Below, in pieces: positions 36,107-47,762 of a stretch of DNA of 64,000 bases (position 1 is its first letter; the number at the start of each line of letters is the position of its first letter). Below the pieces are notes generated by a model. That model searched no databases, was not told where the DNA came from, and saw only the letters and a program-made list of their open reading frames with translations. The stretch lies in assembly GCA_963377175.1 (NCBI GenBank), contig CAUJNA010000491.1, positions 801,072 to 865,071 on the forward strand, read 5' to 3'. Source of the stretch: Effrenium voratum. Its lineage: Eukaryota; Sar; Dinophyceae; Suessiales; Symbiodiniaceae. The position numbers were made by a program, and so were the translations under genes.

Positions 36107-38657
36107 CTCGCGCGAAAGCGGGCCCCGGTGTGGCGTGGCGTGGCGTGGTTTCCGGGTTTCCCAGTTGCCCAAAAAGAAGAACTTGGGGTCCTCAAATTCC
36201 ACGCACAAATCCCGCTTTGGGTTCTGTGGGGTCCCAGTTACCCCCGAGGGGTTCAAATCTGAATCCAAATCCAATTCAGCCCAGCACAGGTTATCAGAGA
36301 TCCTTTGGGTTCCATGAAGGGGGGGCCTTAATCAACCAACGGCCAAATGTGTCTTCAAGGTCCGTCAAGGTCGAGGGTCCCTTCAAGAAAAAGAGCTGAC
36401 ATGCCTGTCGCAAAGCAAATTCTGGGCCCACAGCTTCATGCCCTAACTTGCTTCTTGCTTTGAAATCAAGACGAGATGCAACATCGTCCCTTTCCCCTCT
36501 CAAACATGCGGGGTTACGGTGCGAGTCGGCAACCAAGGTTCAAAGGCCTGATCTCACCCTTGCGTACCCTTACACCCTATAGGCAATTATAACAATTAGT
36601 ACCAAACCAACAATGCGGAAGACCCCCAGTATATTCAGTAAAGGGCAGTCATCATGGGTTGAATCACTCGTCCAATCCCCCGAATCGGCGAGCTCTTTGT
36701 CATTTCCTGATGGTATGGTTGTAAGCTTCATGCTTCGCCACTCAGAACAAGCAAGCTGCAGTTCTCTGGGTGGAGTTCCACTCTGGAAACATCTGCCCAA
36801 AAGCAGCACCAACATGCTGCTTGGAGTTGCGCCTTTTTGGATGCTTTGTTTAAGAGGTAAATTCACGGGACACCTCTCCATGCTGTGCTTTTTCCATGTG
36901 GAGACAAGTAATTGCTCGATTTGTTGTACTCTAGGGCGGGTACTTTGCCGGTGAGGGAAACCTAAGGGAGAGCCCAGCATTTTCATGGGCTTCGCTAGGC
37001 TGTCTCAGTGCCGCGCGGAGGTTCCGAAACCGCCGCACTTCCCGTCGGACCTGAGGTGATCAAAAGCAACGGCGCGCAGGTCTGCTGAGTCAGGGGTCCC
37101 CGCCCCCCCCCCAATTTGCTTGGCCCACACCCGGGGTACGCCATGTACCGTTTCTGCATCAGATTCCATCTACCCCAACATGCAAGAAAGTGGGGGGCGG
37201 GGGGAGGTTTTTGCTTGTTGACATACCAACAATAGTGTGTGTGTGTGTGCGTTTGTTTGTTTGCTTGCTTGTTTCGGTTTCGGGAATCGCTTTTCGGTTG
37301 GTTTAGAGGGGCACATGAGCCAGTCTGAGGATGCCCTCACTTTGAGGCACACCCATCTATCTTTGGAGAGGACACTAAACAGTGAGAAGAAGACTGCATG
37401 TCAAGCTCCCCAATTCATGCGATTGCGAATCAAGCAGTCTGCCAGGCAGTCAGAAACACAAAACTTCTCTACAAGTTTTAAGTCAAAGCTCGAACGTGGT
37501 GAAGCTGATCGAAGCGACGAACCTTGGGAGAAGAACTGGAAGACGTTTGGCTCTCTGCTCAAATGCCGCCCAACCGAGTAGCCGGCCCAAACAAAGCGAC
37601 AGCAGTACAGCATGACCAACACCTGTATGTTTCTCTTAATCATTCCAAAACCTGACCAAGGGATCCAAGTAGAGGATCACAATCAAATAGTCAGAAACAC
37701 GCTTAGCGCCCCACACCTCAGAGCGCACGATCCTGCGGACAGGGAATCGGGGGGTGGGCAAGGTGCCACCGTCGCTTCTGGAAGGGGTCGTTCATCCGAC
37801 CTTTTTTGGAGGGCACCACATCTCGAGAAAAACGCGCATGTTTGCCAACGTCAGTCCAGAAACAGCAGCAGCAGCAGCAGAAGTAGAGGTCTAGCAGCAA
37901 ATGCAAAAACCATCGCCACACAGCTAGTGCACCAGTGTAACAGCAGTTGCAGCAATGTCAGAAACCCTTCCTTTGAGTTGCTAGGTTTGCTGGGTGTCTC
38001 TTAAATGCAACCTCAAACAAATTCCCAGAATGCCCTCACATGCCTTCATATGCCTTCCACTTGCCAAAGACAATTTCTGGAGCGGGGCCCCCAGGTGCGG
38101 AGTCCCCCTGTGTGTATGGGGTATATGATGCCTCCACGCAGTTATCTGGGGGCAAGTTTCCCCTGCAGCTCAAGTTTGGCCCTATTCTGCCTTAAGAAGG
38201 CCGAGTTGGGTGACCAGTGGGTTGCAACACATGGGCTCATGGGCTCTGGTGCTGCGCACATAACTGTCCTGTGGTGCAAGCCGGCACTGTTCATTAGCAG
38301 TAGTCTAAGGCCCACCTGATTATTCACTCCTGGCACTGGATCATTGAAAGGGGTGGCTTGCGGCGTCCCTGCAAATCAACTCTGTAAACTTCGCGTCCGC
38401 CCGGCTTTCTTTCGCCTTACCTCGAATTGGTGACTTGGTTTGGTACGTGGGTACCTTCCGAATTTGGCTTCAAATTGAAGGGGTCCCCTCATACTTGCCT
38501 GCGGGCTATCCAAGGGAATTCGATGATTTCAAAGGGACGACCTGAAAAACACAAACAAGGGCGCCATTGGGCAACGTGGGAAGCAGATAGAGCATGCAAA
38601 ATACTTAGACAAAAGGCCTGGACAGGACAACAAACAAACAAACAAACAAACAAGCAA

Positions 38658-38693
<36 letters not shown>

Positions 38694-38960
38694 ACAAACA
38701 ACCACACATCAACATTATTTTTCGTGCAGACGCAAACAACAAGATATCACAAGGCCTTGACAAATGGGGGCATCAAAGCGAGGAACATCTAGGGAACCTT
38801 TCAAATTTTCAAATGGTCGGTTCCTTCTCTCTACAAATCTTGTTGACACAGCTAGGGTGCTTTGACACCCAGCTTGAAAGCCACGTCAAGCCTATGCCCT
38901 TCGCTTGCCAGGCTCATGCCTCCAGTCCATTTCCGGGTGAGGTTGGCACAACTGCCCCAC
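36107..38960. other. Inferred intron with microsatellites
   Basis: Holds GTGG-repeat sequence at 36126-36150, a GT then GTTT/GCTT tract at 37234-37274 and an AAAC/AAGC tract at 38629-38700. No exon was placed. Confidence 0.4.
38629..38700. repeat. AAAC/AAGC tetranucleotide microsatellite
   Basis: CAAA repeats grade into CAAG repeats and back over about 72 bases, a compound tetranucleotide array. Confidence 0.9.
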
Positions 38961-39003
38961 CGATAGAGATCCCCACAACCGGCCCAGGCAAATGTTACAC
39001 AAC
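38961..39003 (-). CDS. Weak candidate exon
   Basis: The acceptor is CTGGGAG|GTTGTG and the donor CTATCG|GTGGGG. It reads CVTFAWAGCGDLY. Phase does not match 39365-39428. Confidence 0.3.
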
Positions 39004-39364
39004 CTCCCAGAAAAGGAAATGCAGGACCCCTTGTCGAGGTCGAAAGGTCTTTAAAAAACAAACAGAGGAAAAGCATTCATCTTCGCACTTTCGTGCCAGG
39101 TGAGTCACAATCAAAAACGAGTATTCAAATGGTCCACCCAAACCGCTGTAAAGAACTACGAAAGGCGGCCGCACCTAATTCTGGTTAGGACTGTCCCTTT
39201 TGTGGCTCAGGTGGCATGGCCAGTTATAGAGTACACGCGTGCGCTGCACAGGTCGTCCCCCTAGAAACAACAGCCTTTTTTATTGAATGTTTAGTATGTT
39301 TAGTCCTGCATCAGGACTTTTGTGGGAGGACCACTGATCGCTTTGGTCAGCTTCTGATCCCGGC

Positions 39365-39428
39365 CTGATGCGATCATCCCCGGTCAGGGTGGACCCATCC
39401 GCGGCATTCACGGTGAGCGAGAAAGGGC
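39365..39428 (-). CDS. Exon of large minus-strand gene
   Basis: The acceptor is AACGAGTCAG|GCCC and a possible GC donor is CGCATCAG|GCCGGG. It reads PFSLTVNAADGSTLTGDDRI. It enters in phase from 40111-40208, giving an Arg codon at the junction. Confidence 0.55.
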
Positions 39429-40110
39429 CTGACTCGTTGAGCGCTTACGAGTCCCGGAAAGAAGAGAACATATTAAGTTAGTTGGTAATGTGCTTCAGTC
39501 TTGGCTTCGTATTGGTTTAATATTGGCAGCAAGATGTCCCCTAATATAAATGGAGTTGGGGTCGGCGGCACATTTGCTGGTTTAGAATCAGATCAGTACT
39601 GGCCGCTAGTTCTAACTTAGTATTGAGACCTTCGCGGTCTTGGAACAAACATATTTATTAGTATCATAGGAGAGAGGAAATTGGCGACTATTGCTGCCCA
39701 ATGGCAAACTCCCCCTTGCTATGGCTACACAAAGGGTGCTGCTTAAACCATCCAAAACGGATAATATCTGGGACACAATGCCCCCCGCATGGATGTTATA
39801 CCTGGGCACTCCGGGTGTGCAAAATTTCCGCTGTTTGGCGAAAAAGCACACCTTGGAGGATGCAGGTATGCGGTTTTGCCCATTTGAAGAGAAGGATCCC
39901 TTACCGGGCTGTCCTTAGATCCCCTAACAGTTCAACCTCTGGGCTCAGCCCAAGCACAAAACCAACTAAAGAACCTAACCCAAGCAACCGGACGGCTAAA
40001 AACCGCCAAGGAAAATAACAGGGGTATATAAACATATATAAAATATGTTGTCAGTACGGCGTTGCACGCTCAGATGCTTCCCACTGCACCAAAAAATTGG
40101 GCCAAGTCAC
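39429..40110. other. Inferred intron with repeat copy
   Basis: Contains the CTAAACC hairpin family copy at 39905-40010 and AT-rich sequence near 40020-40045. Confidence 0.4.
39905..40010. repeat. Dispersed repeat, CTAAACC hairpin family, copy 5
   Basis: GGGCTGTCCTTAGATCCCC at left and AACCAACTAAAGAACCTAAC, then GGCTAAAAACCGCC at right. The middle is diverged. Confidence 0.55.
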
Positions 40111-40208
40111 GCCCGGGAATGGCGCTGATCATCGTGGTGTTTGCTGCGCCCCGCGGGTTGATGACCCCCACGTCCAACCTCAGGTTTTCGCCAGAGCAAG
40201 CCGACGAA
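40111..40208 (-). CDS. Exon with ACSGENLRLDVG module half
   Basis: The acceptor is ACCCGGCAG|TTCG and the donor CCCGGGC|GTGACT. It reads SSACSGENLRLDVGVINP, then RGAANTTMISAIPG, from phase 2 to 1. C-x(4)-L-x(3)-G fits the second half of the module. Confidence 0.62.
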
Positions 40209-40968
40209 CTGCCGGGTTGGATTCTTTGTATACATACTTGCATGCACAAAACCAATACATATAATACTTCCTTTTGGTCGACGTATTTATGTATACATAT
40301 ATACAATTAAACGGATGCTGCATACATACCCGCTGGCTGCCTTACTGGCTGCTTTTCCGCAATGTTGACTCATTGAGCAAACATTGGCGTCCCCGCCAAA
40401 AGGTTAGTTAATGCCTGGTTAATAACCCCCCCACTTGTGATTAAGCATTCCTTCTTCCGTGGGGAATGATGGGGAATGTTTTGATTAATACCGGCGGGGA
40501 GGGGGGTTGAGAAAGCAGGGCTCGATATTACGAAACTACGCAGTTGACGCGACACCTTTGAAGCCGAGCACGCGCAAACATCCGAAGCTGCAGTGTTGAC
40601 CTCCCACTTCCCGGCTTGCACATCCCAGCCCCCGAATAGGCAGGAAATGAGAAATGGAATGACAGCAACAAATAAATCCCCTTCCGGGTCATTCCCTGAG
40701 CACCAGCAACTCACATGGGATGACTAGAGCTGCAAGTCAACTCTAAGGTCAAGGGGTCAGATCGACTGCAACTCAGAAGAATCTGAGGCGGGGAACCTTG
40801 AGTCTCACCCGGCAAAAGTTTGTTTCCCCCCCCTCTCAACCTGGTTTATTTGGACCTGTCGGATAGGCGAAACTAAATGGTGACCCTAAACCAGGATTTT
40901 TCAGTTGCACCCTGAAAAGGTTCCATTTGTTTTTGAACTGAGAAAGCGAACCGTGGCAAACATCTCAC
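40209..40968. other. Inferred intron with one possible small exon
   Basis: About 0.76 kb. Only the candidate at 40556-40587 was seen. Confidence 0.35.
40556..40587 (-). CDS. Small candidate exon with DVCACS
   Basis: The acceptor is CACTGCAG|CTTC and the donor TCAAAG|GTGTCG. It reads SDVCACSASK. The entry phase suits 40969-41049, and CAC could be a variant CYC core, but the exit phase does not suit 40111-40208. Confidence 0.35.
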
Positions 40969-41049
40969 AGCTGGGCCCTCCGAGCGCAAAGTGCGCGTCC
41001 TGATTGCAGCCCTGGTAGTTGTGGGCGCACCAGCAGACGCGGTAGGTGC
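40969..41049 (-). CDS. Exon carrying a complete module (GTYRVCWC to GGP)
   Basis: The acceptor is TTCCGTCTCAG|GCACC and the donor CCCAGCT|GTGAG, both strong. It reads TYRVCWCAHNYQGCNQDA, then HFALGGPS. It is the most compact copy of the module: aromatic, C-W-C, nine residues to the next Cys, Asp-x-x-Phe, GGP. This copy defines the module used to judge the split copies. Confidence 0.76.
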
Positions 41050-43430
41050 CTGAGACGGAAGAAGAACCCACAGTGACGTGCTCCGCATGTTCGTCCCGTA
41101 ACCACCCAAGTAGTTGTTGTTGAAACAGGGCCGAACCTGAACAGATGAGTCGCCAATCAAAGAGAAATACAGGCTCCAAAGACTCCACGTTGAAATTGGG
41201 TTGGACACCAAAGGAATCCCTCCGCAAGATGCAAGGCTTTAACCCCCCAAACCCACAGGCTGCTCCCATGGGAAAACCAATCAAGCCGCCGCCCAGACAT
41301 GAGCGAAGCCGCGCATTCACCCAGATCATGGAACACCCACCATAGAGGAACAACTCTGCTTTTTGGGAGGCTTTGGGTTCCTTCAATGAGTTCGAACTGG
41401 AGAAGCCCCACAGGATTTAGGTACCTTCTAAGGATGTACTTCCCCTGTCAGGCTGCTCACTCCCGCAAAGCCACCAGGAGGTCAGCCGATACTAACACGG
41501 AGGAACTGCACGGCTTTGATCGTAAGGGATCGACATTTGGGTGTCTTGTTCTGGGTACCCCCCGAAATTTGCGTCGGTTTTCCTCTTGGCAAGGTACCCT
41601 CAAAAGAAGACACACCCATTTTGAATCACCTGAGTTCCACGCAGGCCGTGAAGCGAATCAGCCTGAAGAAACTTGTTGACTTTCCATGGGCGCAACACTG
41701 GTTGCAGCCAGTGCCCCGGGAGGACAAACAAATTGACCTCTTGTTAGTTGGTCAACTCACGATTTGTGGCCAAGAAAAAAGGACTGAGGGCGGAACCGGC
41801 TTGCCCTTCTGGACTTAGCGAGAATTCCCCGAAACATGGGCATTGCCGGGGGTCGATGCTAGTCTACAGGGTGACCAACTTCTTGGCCCACATCTAGGGC
41901 ACACAGACAAGTCTATCTTGTGATTATGTTTCATTTTTTGTCTATGATTTTATTGTTCAGAGTAGACTCTACCCTGAACTCTGAAATCATTTTGAAGGAG
42001 ACCCCGGAAAAACGGCGCAGTCCACCAAACTGAGAGAGGTCAGATAAGCTGTGCAGACAAGGCTCGCATCTCCCGTGCCTCAGCGGTTTTTGCCAGTAAA
42101 CATGCCCAGAAGGCGACCGAAGCAAAACCGGCGATTCCTCAGAAGTTTGGGAAGTGTGATTTGGGTCTTAAGGACTAGTTGCGGGTTCCACGCGGATTGC
42201 CCGAAGATGCGTACTCTTGGTGAATATTGTGGCTTCTGGTTGAAACCTGCAGGCAGTTCAATGCCTATTGCGTGGTGCCCAGTGAAAGGCAGCCCAAAAA
42301 CAAGAAGCACAGCACCCCTTCATGCACGTAGGGGTGCCCGAAGGACCTGGAAATCGAAGCTTAACCTATTCCGACGTTTGACGAAAACTCGTCCCAAATC
42401 TGGGGTACCCTGACAAGATTCAGCTTTTCTGCAATTTGTTCTGTGATTCTGAGAGCTGTTTTAAGGGGTCCCCAAGTAAAGGACCTTTATCACGGTGAGC
42501 TCGTTATACCCCCGAATCGGTGAGCTCGCTATAACATAGGATTCTGCTTATATGTCGAATTGGGTTCAGATATTGGAGGGAACCAACCACGAGGCCTCAG
42601 ACAGAAACGGTCGATTCGCTTTGGACTGAGCAACCGTCCTTAAGATAATCTAGGGGGACCAGCTAAAGGGCGTCGCAAAGATAGACTGAACTGAGTTGGA
42701 CAAAGTTCCAACTCTTTGGGCCTCGACTAGACTTGGTCCAGCTGGGGGACACAGCGACTAAGGCCTTCTGACTCTGTTCCATCTTAGTCTGCCCAGAAAA
42801 TACTTTTGGCCCGGTAGTGACAAGCTTCCAAAAGAAGTTCGATGTGTGCCAATTGAAGTAGAGAAGCGCCTGCGTGCAGCCTAGAAATTAAGTTTCCAAA
42901 CCAGACTTACAGGGCCGAAAAATTTCCAGACAGAGCACAAAGGGTCCCTGGACTCGCAAATTTGGCCTCCGCATGGGGTAGCTTTTGGGATGCCACTTGG
43001 ACCATTGGTTCTCAGAGTTGCCCAATCCCAAACATCTTTCCACCTGTCGAGTGCCTTTTGAGCAGTGCCAAGTCTGACGCGCAAAGTGTATGTTGGAAAA
43101 CTTTGGACGGGGAGAAGAAAGCAGGCAGCTTCTTGCAATAACAATACTGAAAACTCTGGAAAAAATGCTGCCATATTTCACCAATCAGAATCACGAAATC
43201 CCGATCTAGGGGCATATTAAAACTGGCCCAGAAGGTGATGTCCAAATCCACCACAAAAGAAGAAAGAAGTGTCAAGTTGTTGTTTTTGAGCGGGCATTGA
43301 CATCCTTTCATGTTGGTTTTCACAGGAAACCAAAAGGAAACCCGCCGTCTACGGAGCTGCTGAGTCTCCTGTAACGAGGACATACGGCTGGCGGCGCTGG
43401 GGCTCCTGCCACGATGTTGGTCCAGCTCAC
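41050..43430. other. Inferred intron
   Basis: Contains the GGAAATCGAAG word (42338-42370) shared with 28140 and 32985, and a CAP-like duplication of GAATCGGTGAGCTCG sequence near 42495-42535. No exon was placed. Confidence 0.35.
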
Positions 43431-43477
43431 GCTGGTTCGATTCATAGACGCGTCCCCTTCCACACGCGAGGGCTGTC
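43431..43477 (-). CDS. Weak candidate exon
   Basis: The acceptor is CCCGGCCAG|GACAG and the donor AACCAGC|GTGAGC are good, but two phases are open (TALACGRGRVYESNQ or PSRVEGDASMNRTS). The first would join 40969-41049 in phase. Confidence 0.32.
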
Positions 43478-43525
43478 CTGGCCGGGGCTCGAGCTCTTTC
43501 TTGCGGCCTTCAACATCTCAGTGTG

Positions 43526-43605
43526 GTAAATAGGCGGGTGAAATGGAAACTACCACTAAACACTAAAAGACTAAAAAGCTAAGGGGATGGCTGGGAGCCA
43601 CCAAG
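43526..43605. repeat. Dispersed repeat, CTAAACC hairpin family, copy 6
   Basis: GGCGGGTGAAATGGAAAC, then CACTAAACACTAAAAG and GGGAGCCACC, in family order. Confidence 0.5.
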
Positions 43606-44830
43606 GTTTGGTTGCCAAGTTAAAGTGAGTGTCCTTTTGGTGGGGAATTAACGCTAACATATTAGGAAACGCTGGATAAGCGGAGACGATGGCGCCGCGC
43701 GAATGACTCTGTCAACATGGGAGTCATTTCCTGGACCCCGGTATGATGCTTCACATGTTTAAAGGGGTGCAGAGTGAATATTGGTCCCAGTTTAGAGGAG
43801 GATATTACATCCTTTTTCTCCAGGTTCTATTTGTGGGGTCGCACGACCCTGTTGTTTGTCTCCTTGGGTTCGGCGTTCTGGAAAACCGCTTCTGTCTGTG
43901 GGCCAAACGAGTGGACCCCCTTACACAGGGTCTGGTCGGTTGAAAGGGAACCCCCCGAAACTCAAGAAGGTCAACACTTAACATCAAGAAGGCCTTCGGT
44001 CTGGCAATGTGTTTCAGGAGTCTGACAATGTTTTTGTTGAACTTTGTCTCACCCAACGGTCTAGCTGATATTCCACCTGTGTAACGTAACTGCCTCTGCC
44101 CAGTTGCCCTGTGGAGTAAGAAAACGGGAGCCTTGCTGGTGACTGGAGATTCACAAAGGAACGGAAAGAGGTCAAAAGGCGGATTCGCTTCGAGCAAATT
44201 AACGCGCAACCGTTCTGCAGCTCATTCCCCCATTGGCTTTGCTCATCACGAGGTTGTGATTTGGCACCTCAGGTAAGGGACCCTATTGACATGTCTTTCT
44301 TTGGGGTCGTGTTTTGTTTGGGCCGACTGGTAAAGCGAGACGAAAGGAACCAGTTCCCCCCGTTGCTTTCGAGACGAAAGGAACCAGTTCCCCCCGTTGC
44401 TTTCGTTCTATGAGAAACTGCTTCGAGGAACGGCTCTGTCCTTTCGCAACTCGCCGTGCAAACCAACATCCTGAGAAACCTTGACTCCGACAGTAGCACT
44501 CCTCTGGATCAAGCAAGCTCCGCCTCTTCTTGCTGGTTCCCAGGCAATCAGGGAATCGTCGCCAAAAAAAGCGTTAAAGTGACATCCTCAAAAACATACC
44601 CCCTTACGTTAGGGAAGCCACAAGAGTAACTCTGAGATGCCAACATGTTCCTTTTGCCCGGGAGCCCCCAGTGAAAAGTGAGATGCGGACCAAAGGGTGC
44701 AAGCAGAGGTCACCAGATTTCCCAAATCCAAAGTTGCAACTTGCTGATGGTTTCCCTTGAAACGATCGCCGCAAATGGAGGGAGCCCACGTCCCAGCCGA
44801 CCAAACCAACTCGGCGGGTCCGTTGGGCAC
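43606..44830. other. Inferred intron with tandem duplication
   Basis: Holds the 34-bp duplication at 44337-44404 and a GGTTTCCCTTGAAACGATCG element at 44745-44785. That element recurs, diverged, at 18990-19015 and 49662-49697. Confidence 0.4.
44337..44404. repeat. Perfect tandem duplication, 34 bp x 2
   Basis: The unit starts GAGACGAAAGGAACCAG and ends GTTGCTTTC. The two copies are identical, which suggests a recent event. Confidence 0.93.
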
Positions 44831-44887
44831 GGTGCTGGCTTCCAGGCCCAGCGAACTTAGCAGAGGGCCAGCGACAGAAAGCGACCA
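44831..44887 (-). CDS. Candidate exon
   Basis: The acceptor is CTGGCAAG|TGGTC and the donor AGCACC|GTGCCC. It reads WSLSVAGPLLSSLGLEAST from phase 0 to 0. AG-P matches module endings. Another acceptor (GGACAG) opens a different phase, so the frame is uncertain. Confidence 0.42.
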
Positions 44888-45624
44888 CTTGCCAGCCCTG
44901 TCCATGGAATCTGACTGAGGGGTCCTGGACTATGTTCTGCCCTGGTTCCATGTCAGTGGGACACAGGGTAATAGGAAAAATGAATGTTTGAAAAAGACAT
45001 TTGGTTGGAAGAATGTCGGTCAGGTCAGGCGTCTGCCACGTGTGTATTCCACGGGTTGCACATGGTTGCACATCCACTCGCAAGAAACACGCGCTCTTTG
45101 TTTCGGTGCCGTTGGGGCAACCTGATGTTTCGGTTTAAGTCGTAGGAATCACCTGGCCTCTTGCTTTCACTTTGACTGGAGGGGGCACAATCTGGTGTCC
45201 ATGAAATTCCCTCTTGGGGGGAGGTGCAATCAGATAATATCCTCAGTAGACGGTCAATTTGACAGCAAGTGGTTGTCAAATATTGCCGTTTAATCAGGAA
45301 AATAGTCTTCCGGGGGCTGGTCCAACCCTAATTGTTGGACAATCGCGACCAGGGGTCCTGATACTTACTTTTTTGGGTGTGGTTAACCATCACCGTTTCT
45401 TGGTGGCTACTTGTATAAAGGTTCAAAGTTCAACCACGACAAGATTCCTGACAACCACAGCCATAACATGTCCAGTTTCTGCTCCATAGTGCACCCCAAA
45501 AAAGGAAAGTATTAACAAAGGTCCAGTTGAAAGAACAGCCACAAAGAATCCCAGATTTGCTTGGTGGGGGGGGAAGCGGTTGACAACTCCGCCCATATGG
45601 AATGGGCCAGCCGAACCCCGTGAC

Positions 45625-45691
45625 TTGAGGCACCAGCTGGACCGATGCACCCGCTTGCCCGCAAATCACGTCCTTGTCGACGATGCGAATC
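45625..45691 (-). CDS. Candidate exon
   Basis: The acceptor is GCTTGTGCAG|GATTC. Donor choices (GTCCAG, GTGCCT, GTCACG) all leave phase 0. It reads IRIVDKDVICGQAGASVQL. Cys followed by AG fits the gene. The open frame continues to both sides, so the exon could be longer. Confidence 0.45.
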
Positions 45692-46542
45692 CTGCACAAG
45701 CCATCTCCTCCAGATCCAGCTGCTGCTCCCTCGTGACCCCGGTAGAAAAAGACGCGCCTTGTGCGGGTGACCATGTGGAGAACCCCATTTGCGACCAGGT
45801 GTTGGAATCAAGCGTGCCAAAATACCAAATTGGTTGTAAAGCCTTGTTATGCTATAAATTGGGTTCCAGGCATTCCTGCAGGACTGAAAAGACTTGAAGA
45901 TCAGTGTGTTCTCGCAAAGGAGTTGTCACCAAACAGGTGCTCGCCTTTGAAATCACCTTGCCGAGTACCGAAATAACATCTTGGTTTGAGGGATCTCTTG
46001 GGCCCACCTTTCTGGGTTCCATCAACCTGCAAAAGTGCAATCGCCAACTTGGTTTGGGATTCGGATGTTTTGCTTCTTTTCGTTCAGAACGAGAGCTGTG
46101 GGATTGCAGCCGATTCGGTGATACCTCTGAAAGGCCTCGTTGACCAATTCCACACAAGGGGTGGAAATCGTTCCTGTTATCATTGAAGTGCAATTCAGCC
46201 CCGAATTCCCGCAGACCTGCCTTAAAAATATGAACTGCCATGGAAAACACATAGAGCTCCCAACTGGTTTTTCCAGCTGCGAAGGCCCTGCTTTGGATGT
46301 TTCTGAGATGGCCCAAACACCTTCAATCTTCTGCAACCATGACCTCAGCTTGCTTGAAGAATGCGCACACCACCACTGGACTGGTCTGAATTCTTGATTG
46401 ATTGGCAACACAATACAATATTCTTGCTTGCCAATAAAATCGCCCCAGAAAGTTTGACGTCCAGAACTTGGGACGTGAGAACAGTTGGTTTTCCTGGTGC
46501 GGCAACCCCCCGATAGGCCATGGACGGGCCTGTCAACATCAC
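45692..46542. other. Inferred intron
   Basis: About 0.85 kb, nothing recognised apart from the open frame extending right of 45691. Confidence 0.35.
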
Positions 46543-46577
46543 TCATGCCCCAGCCGGTGATGGTATAGATGAAGGGC
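46543..46577 (-). CDS. Small candidate exon
   Basis: The acceptor is CGCTGCTTAG|GCCC and the donor GGCATGA|GTGATG. One phase reads PFIYTITGWGM, which looks natural. A different phase (ALHLYHHRLGH) is the one consistent with neighbours. The conflict is unresolved. Confidence 0.38.
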
Positions 46578-47095
46578 CTAAGCAGCGCGTGGCACATGAC
46601 GGCTCAATCCAGGCCCGTGAAACCCCGCACGTACTTTGTGGCAACGAACTTTCACTATTGGCTGGCTAGCGAGAAAACCATGCATCTCCTCAACCAGTGA
46701 CATGTTTTTCCTGTCCAACCAAGTGGCAGTCAAGATGTTCTGCCTATTGAACCTGATTCAGGCAAGGCCTCTAAAACCCAGAAAAAGTATACTTTGCTGC
46801 AAACTTGAATTCAGCCCGAAAAGGGCGTCTTTCACGGAGGAATCTCGGAAAAATCGGACGTTTGTGGTTCCTGCTGCTTGCAAGCTGCTGATTCATGGGT
46901 TTTGTCTCATGGGGTTGATCCCCAAATCCAAATAAATCTGCAATGGTTACAACAATTCCAACAACGAATCCCAGTAAAGGACGTACATCGTGGCTTTCAC
47001 TCATTTTGCCCCATTTTTCGGTGGAATCGCTCCCCCCCCGCTTTCCATAGGAAGGTGGCAGAGGGATGGGTTTTGCCTTTGCTGACTCAGCCCAC
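46578..47095. other. Inferred intron
   Basis: About 0.5 kb, nothing recognised. Confidence 0.35.
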
Positions 47096-47125
47096 AGAGT
47101 TCGAGGGGTCGACGCCTTCTGGGCA
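47096..47125 (-). CDS. Small candidate exon
   Basis: The acceptor is GGTTGAACAG|TGCCC and the donor AACTCT|GTGGGC. It reads CPEGVDPSNS in phase 0, matching the exit phase of 47722-47762. Confidence 0.4.
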
Positions 47126-47721
47126 CTGTTCAACCCGAGGCAGAATAGCCGCCCTCTTAGCAACAAAACAAAACAACACCTAGACCAGACCTAAAGTCGC
47201 AAAACTATGGCACAAACACAAAGAACATGTGCCTTAGGCTCATTCATTTACAGCTCGTTTACCTCTTGCGACTCCTCACTTGGCTCTTGCGATGATTCTT
47301 CAGGTCCCAATGGCGCCAACCCCTAACTGGTCCTAAGGGTTGATTCCCCAAACCCAAAAAAACAAAACCAAAAAAAACGTCGCGCCTGGATACACCTTAA
47401 GGCCAACTAAGGCCACATGAGGTCTGAACAACTAGGGCAGGGATCTTTGGAGGTGGGTCCTTGATCAAAAAGCTGTGGGCGTCCTGGACGCCTTGAGTCT
47501 TGGCCAGCCGACGGCAAATGGCTCGATAGAACATGGGCATTGATCTTGATGGATGTGGGCTGGGACCTCTCCCGTAGATATGCGTGCGCCAGATTATCCC
47601 CCTGTAAGCCCTTTCAGCTAACAACCACATGGATAGCTCCGCAGCAAAGCATGGTTCTCCCCATGTTTCCTGGAGTGACAGACCTCCTTTAAGATGGGCA
47701 CCCTCTTGCTCAGAAGGCAAC
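47126..47721. other. Inferred intron
   Basis: About 0.6 kb rich in short A-runs (47340-47385). Nothing recognised. Confidence 0.35.
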
Positions 47722-47762
47722 CGGGCACCAGTGTTCCAACTGGCCGGCCTCCATGGAATCGC
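47722..47762 (-). CDS. Small exon of large minus-strand gene
   Basis: The acceptor is GGCTGGCCCAG|GCGAT and the donor TGCCCG|GTTGCC. It reads DSMEAGQLEHWCP after a split Gly shared with 48759-48875, so the junction is in phase. Exit is phase 0. Confidence 0.5.

Noticed and set aside
36126..36150. TGGCGTGGCGTGG repeat as a regulatory element
   Set aside because: It is only three short direct copies in an inferred intron, so slippage is enough to explain it.
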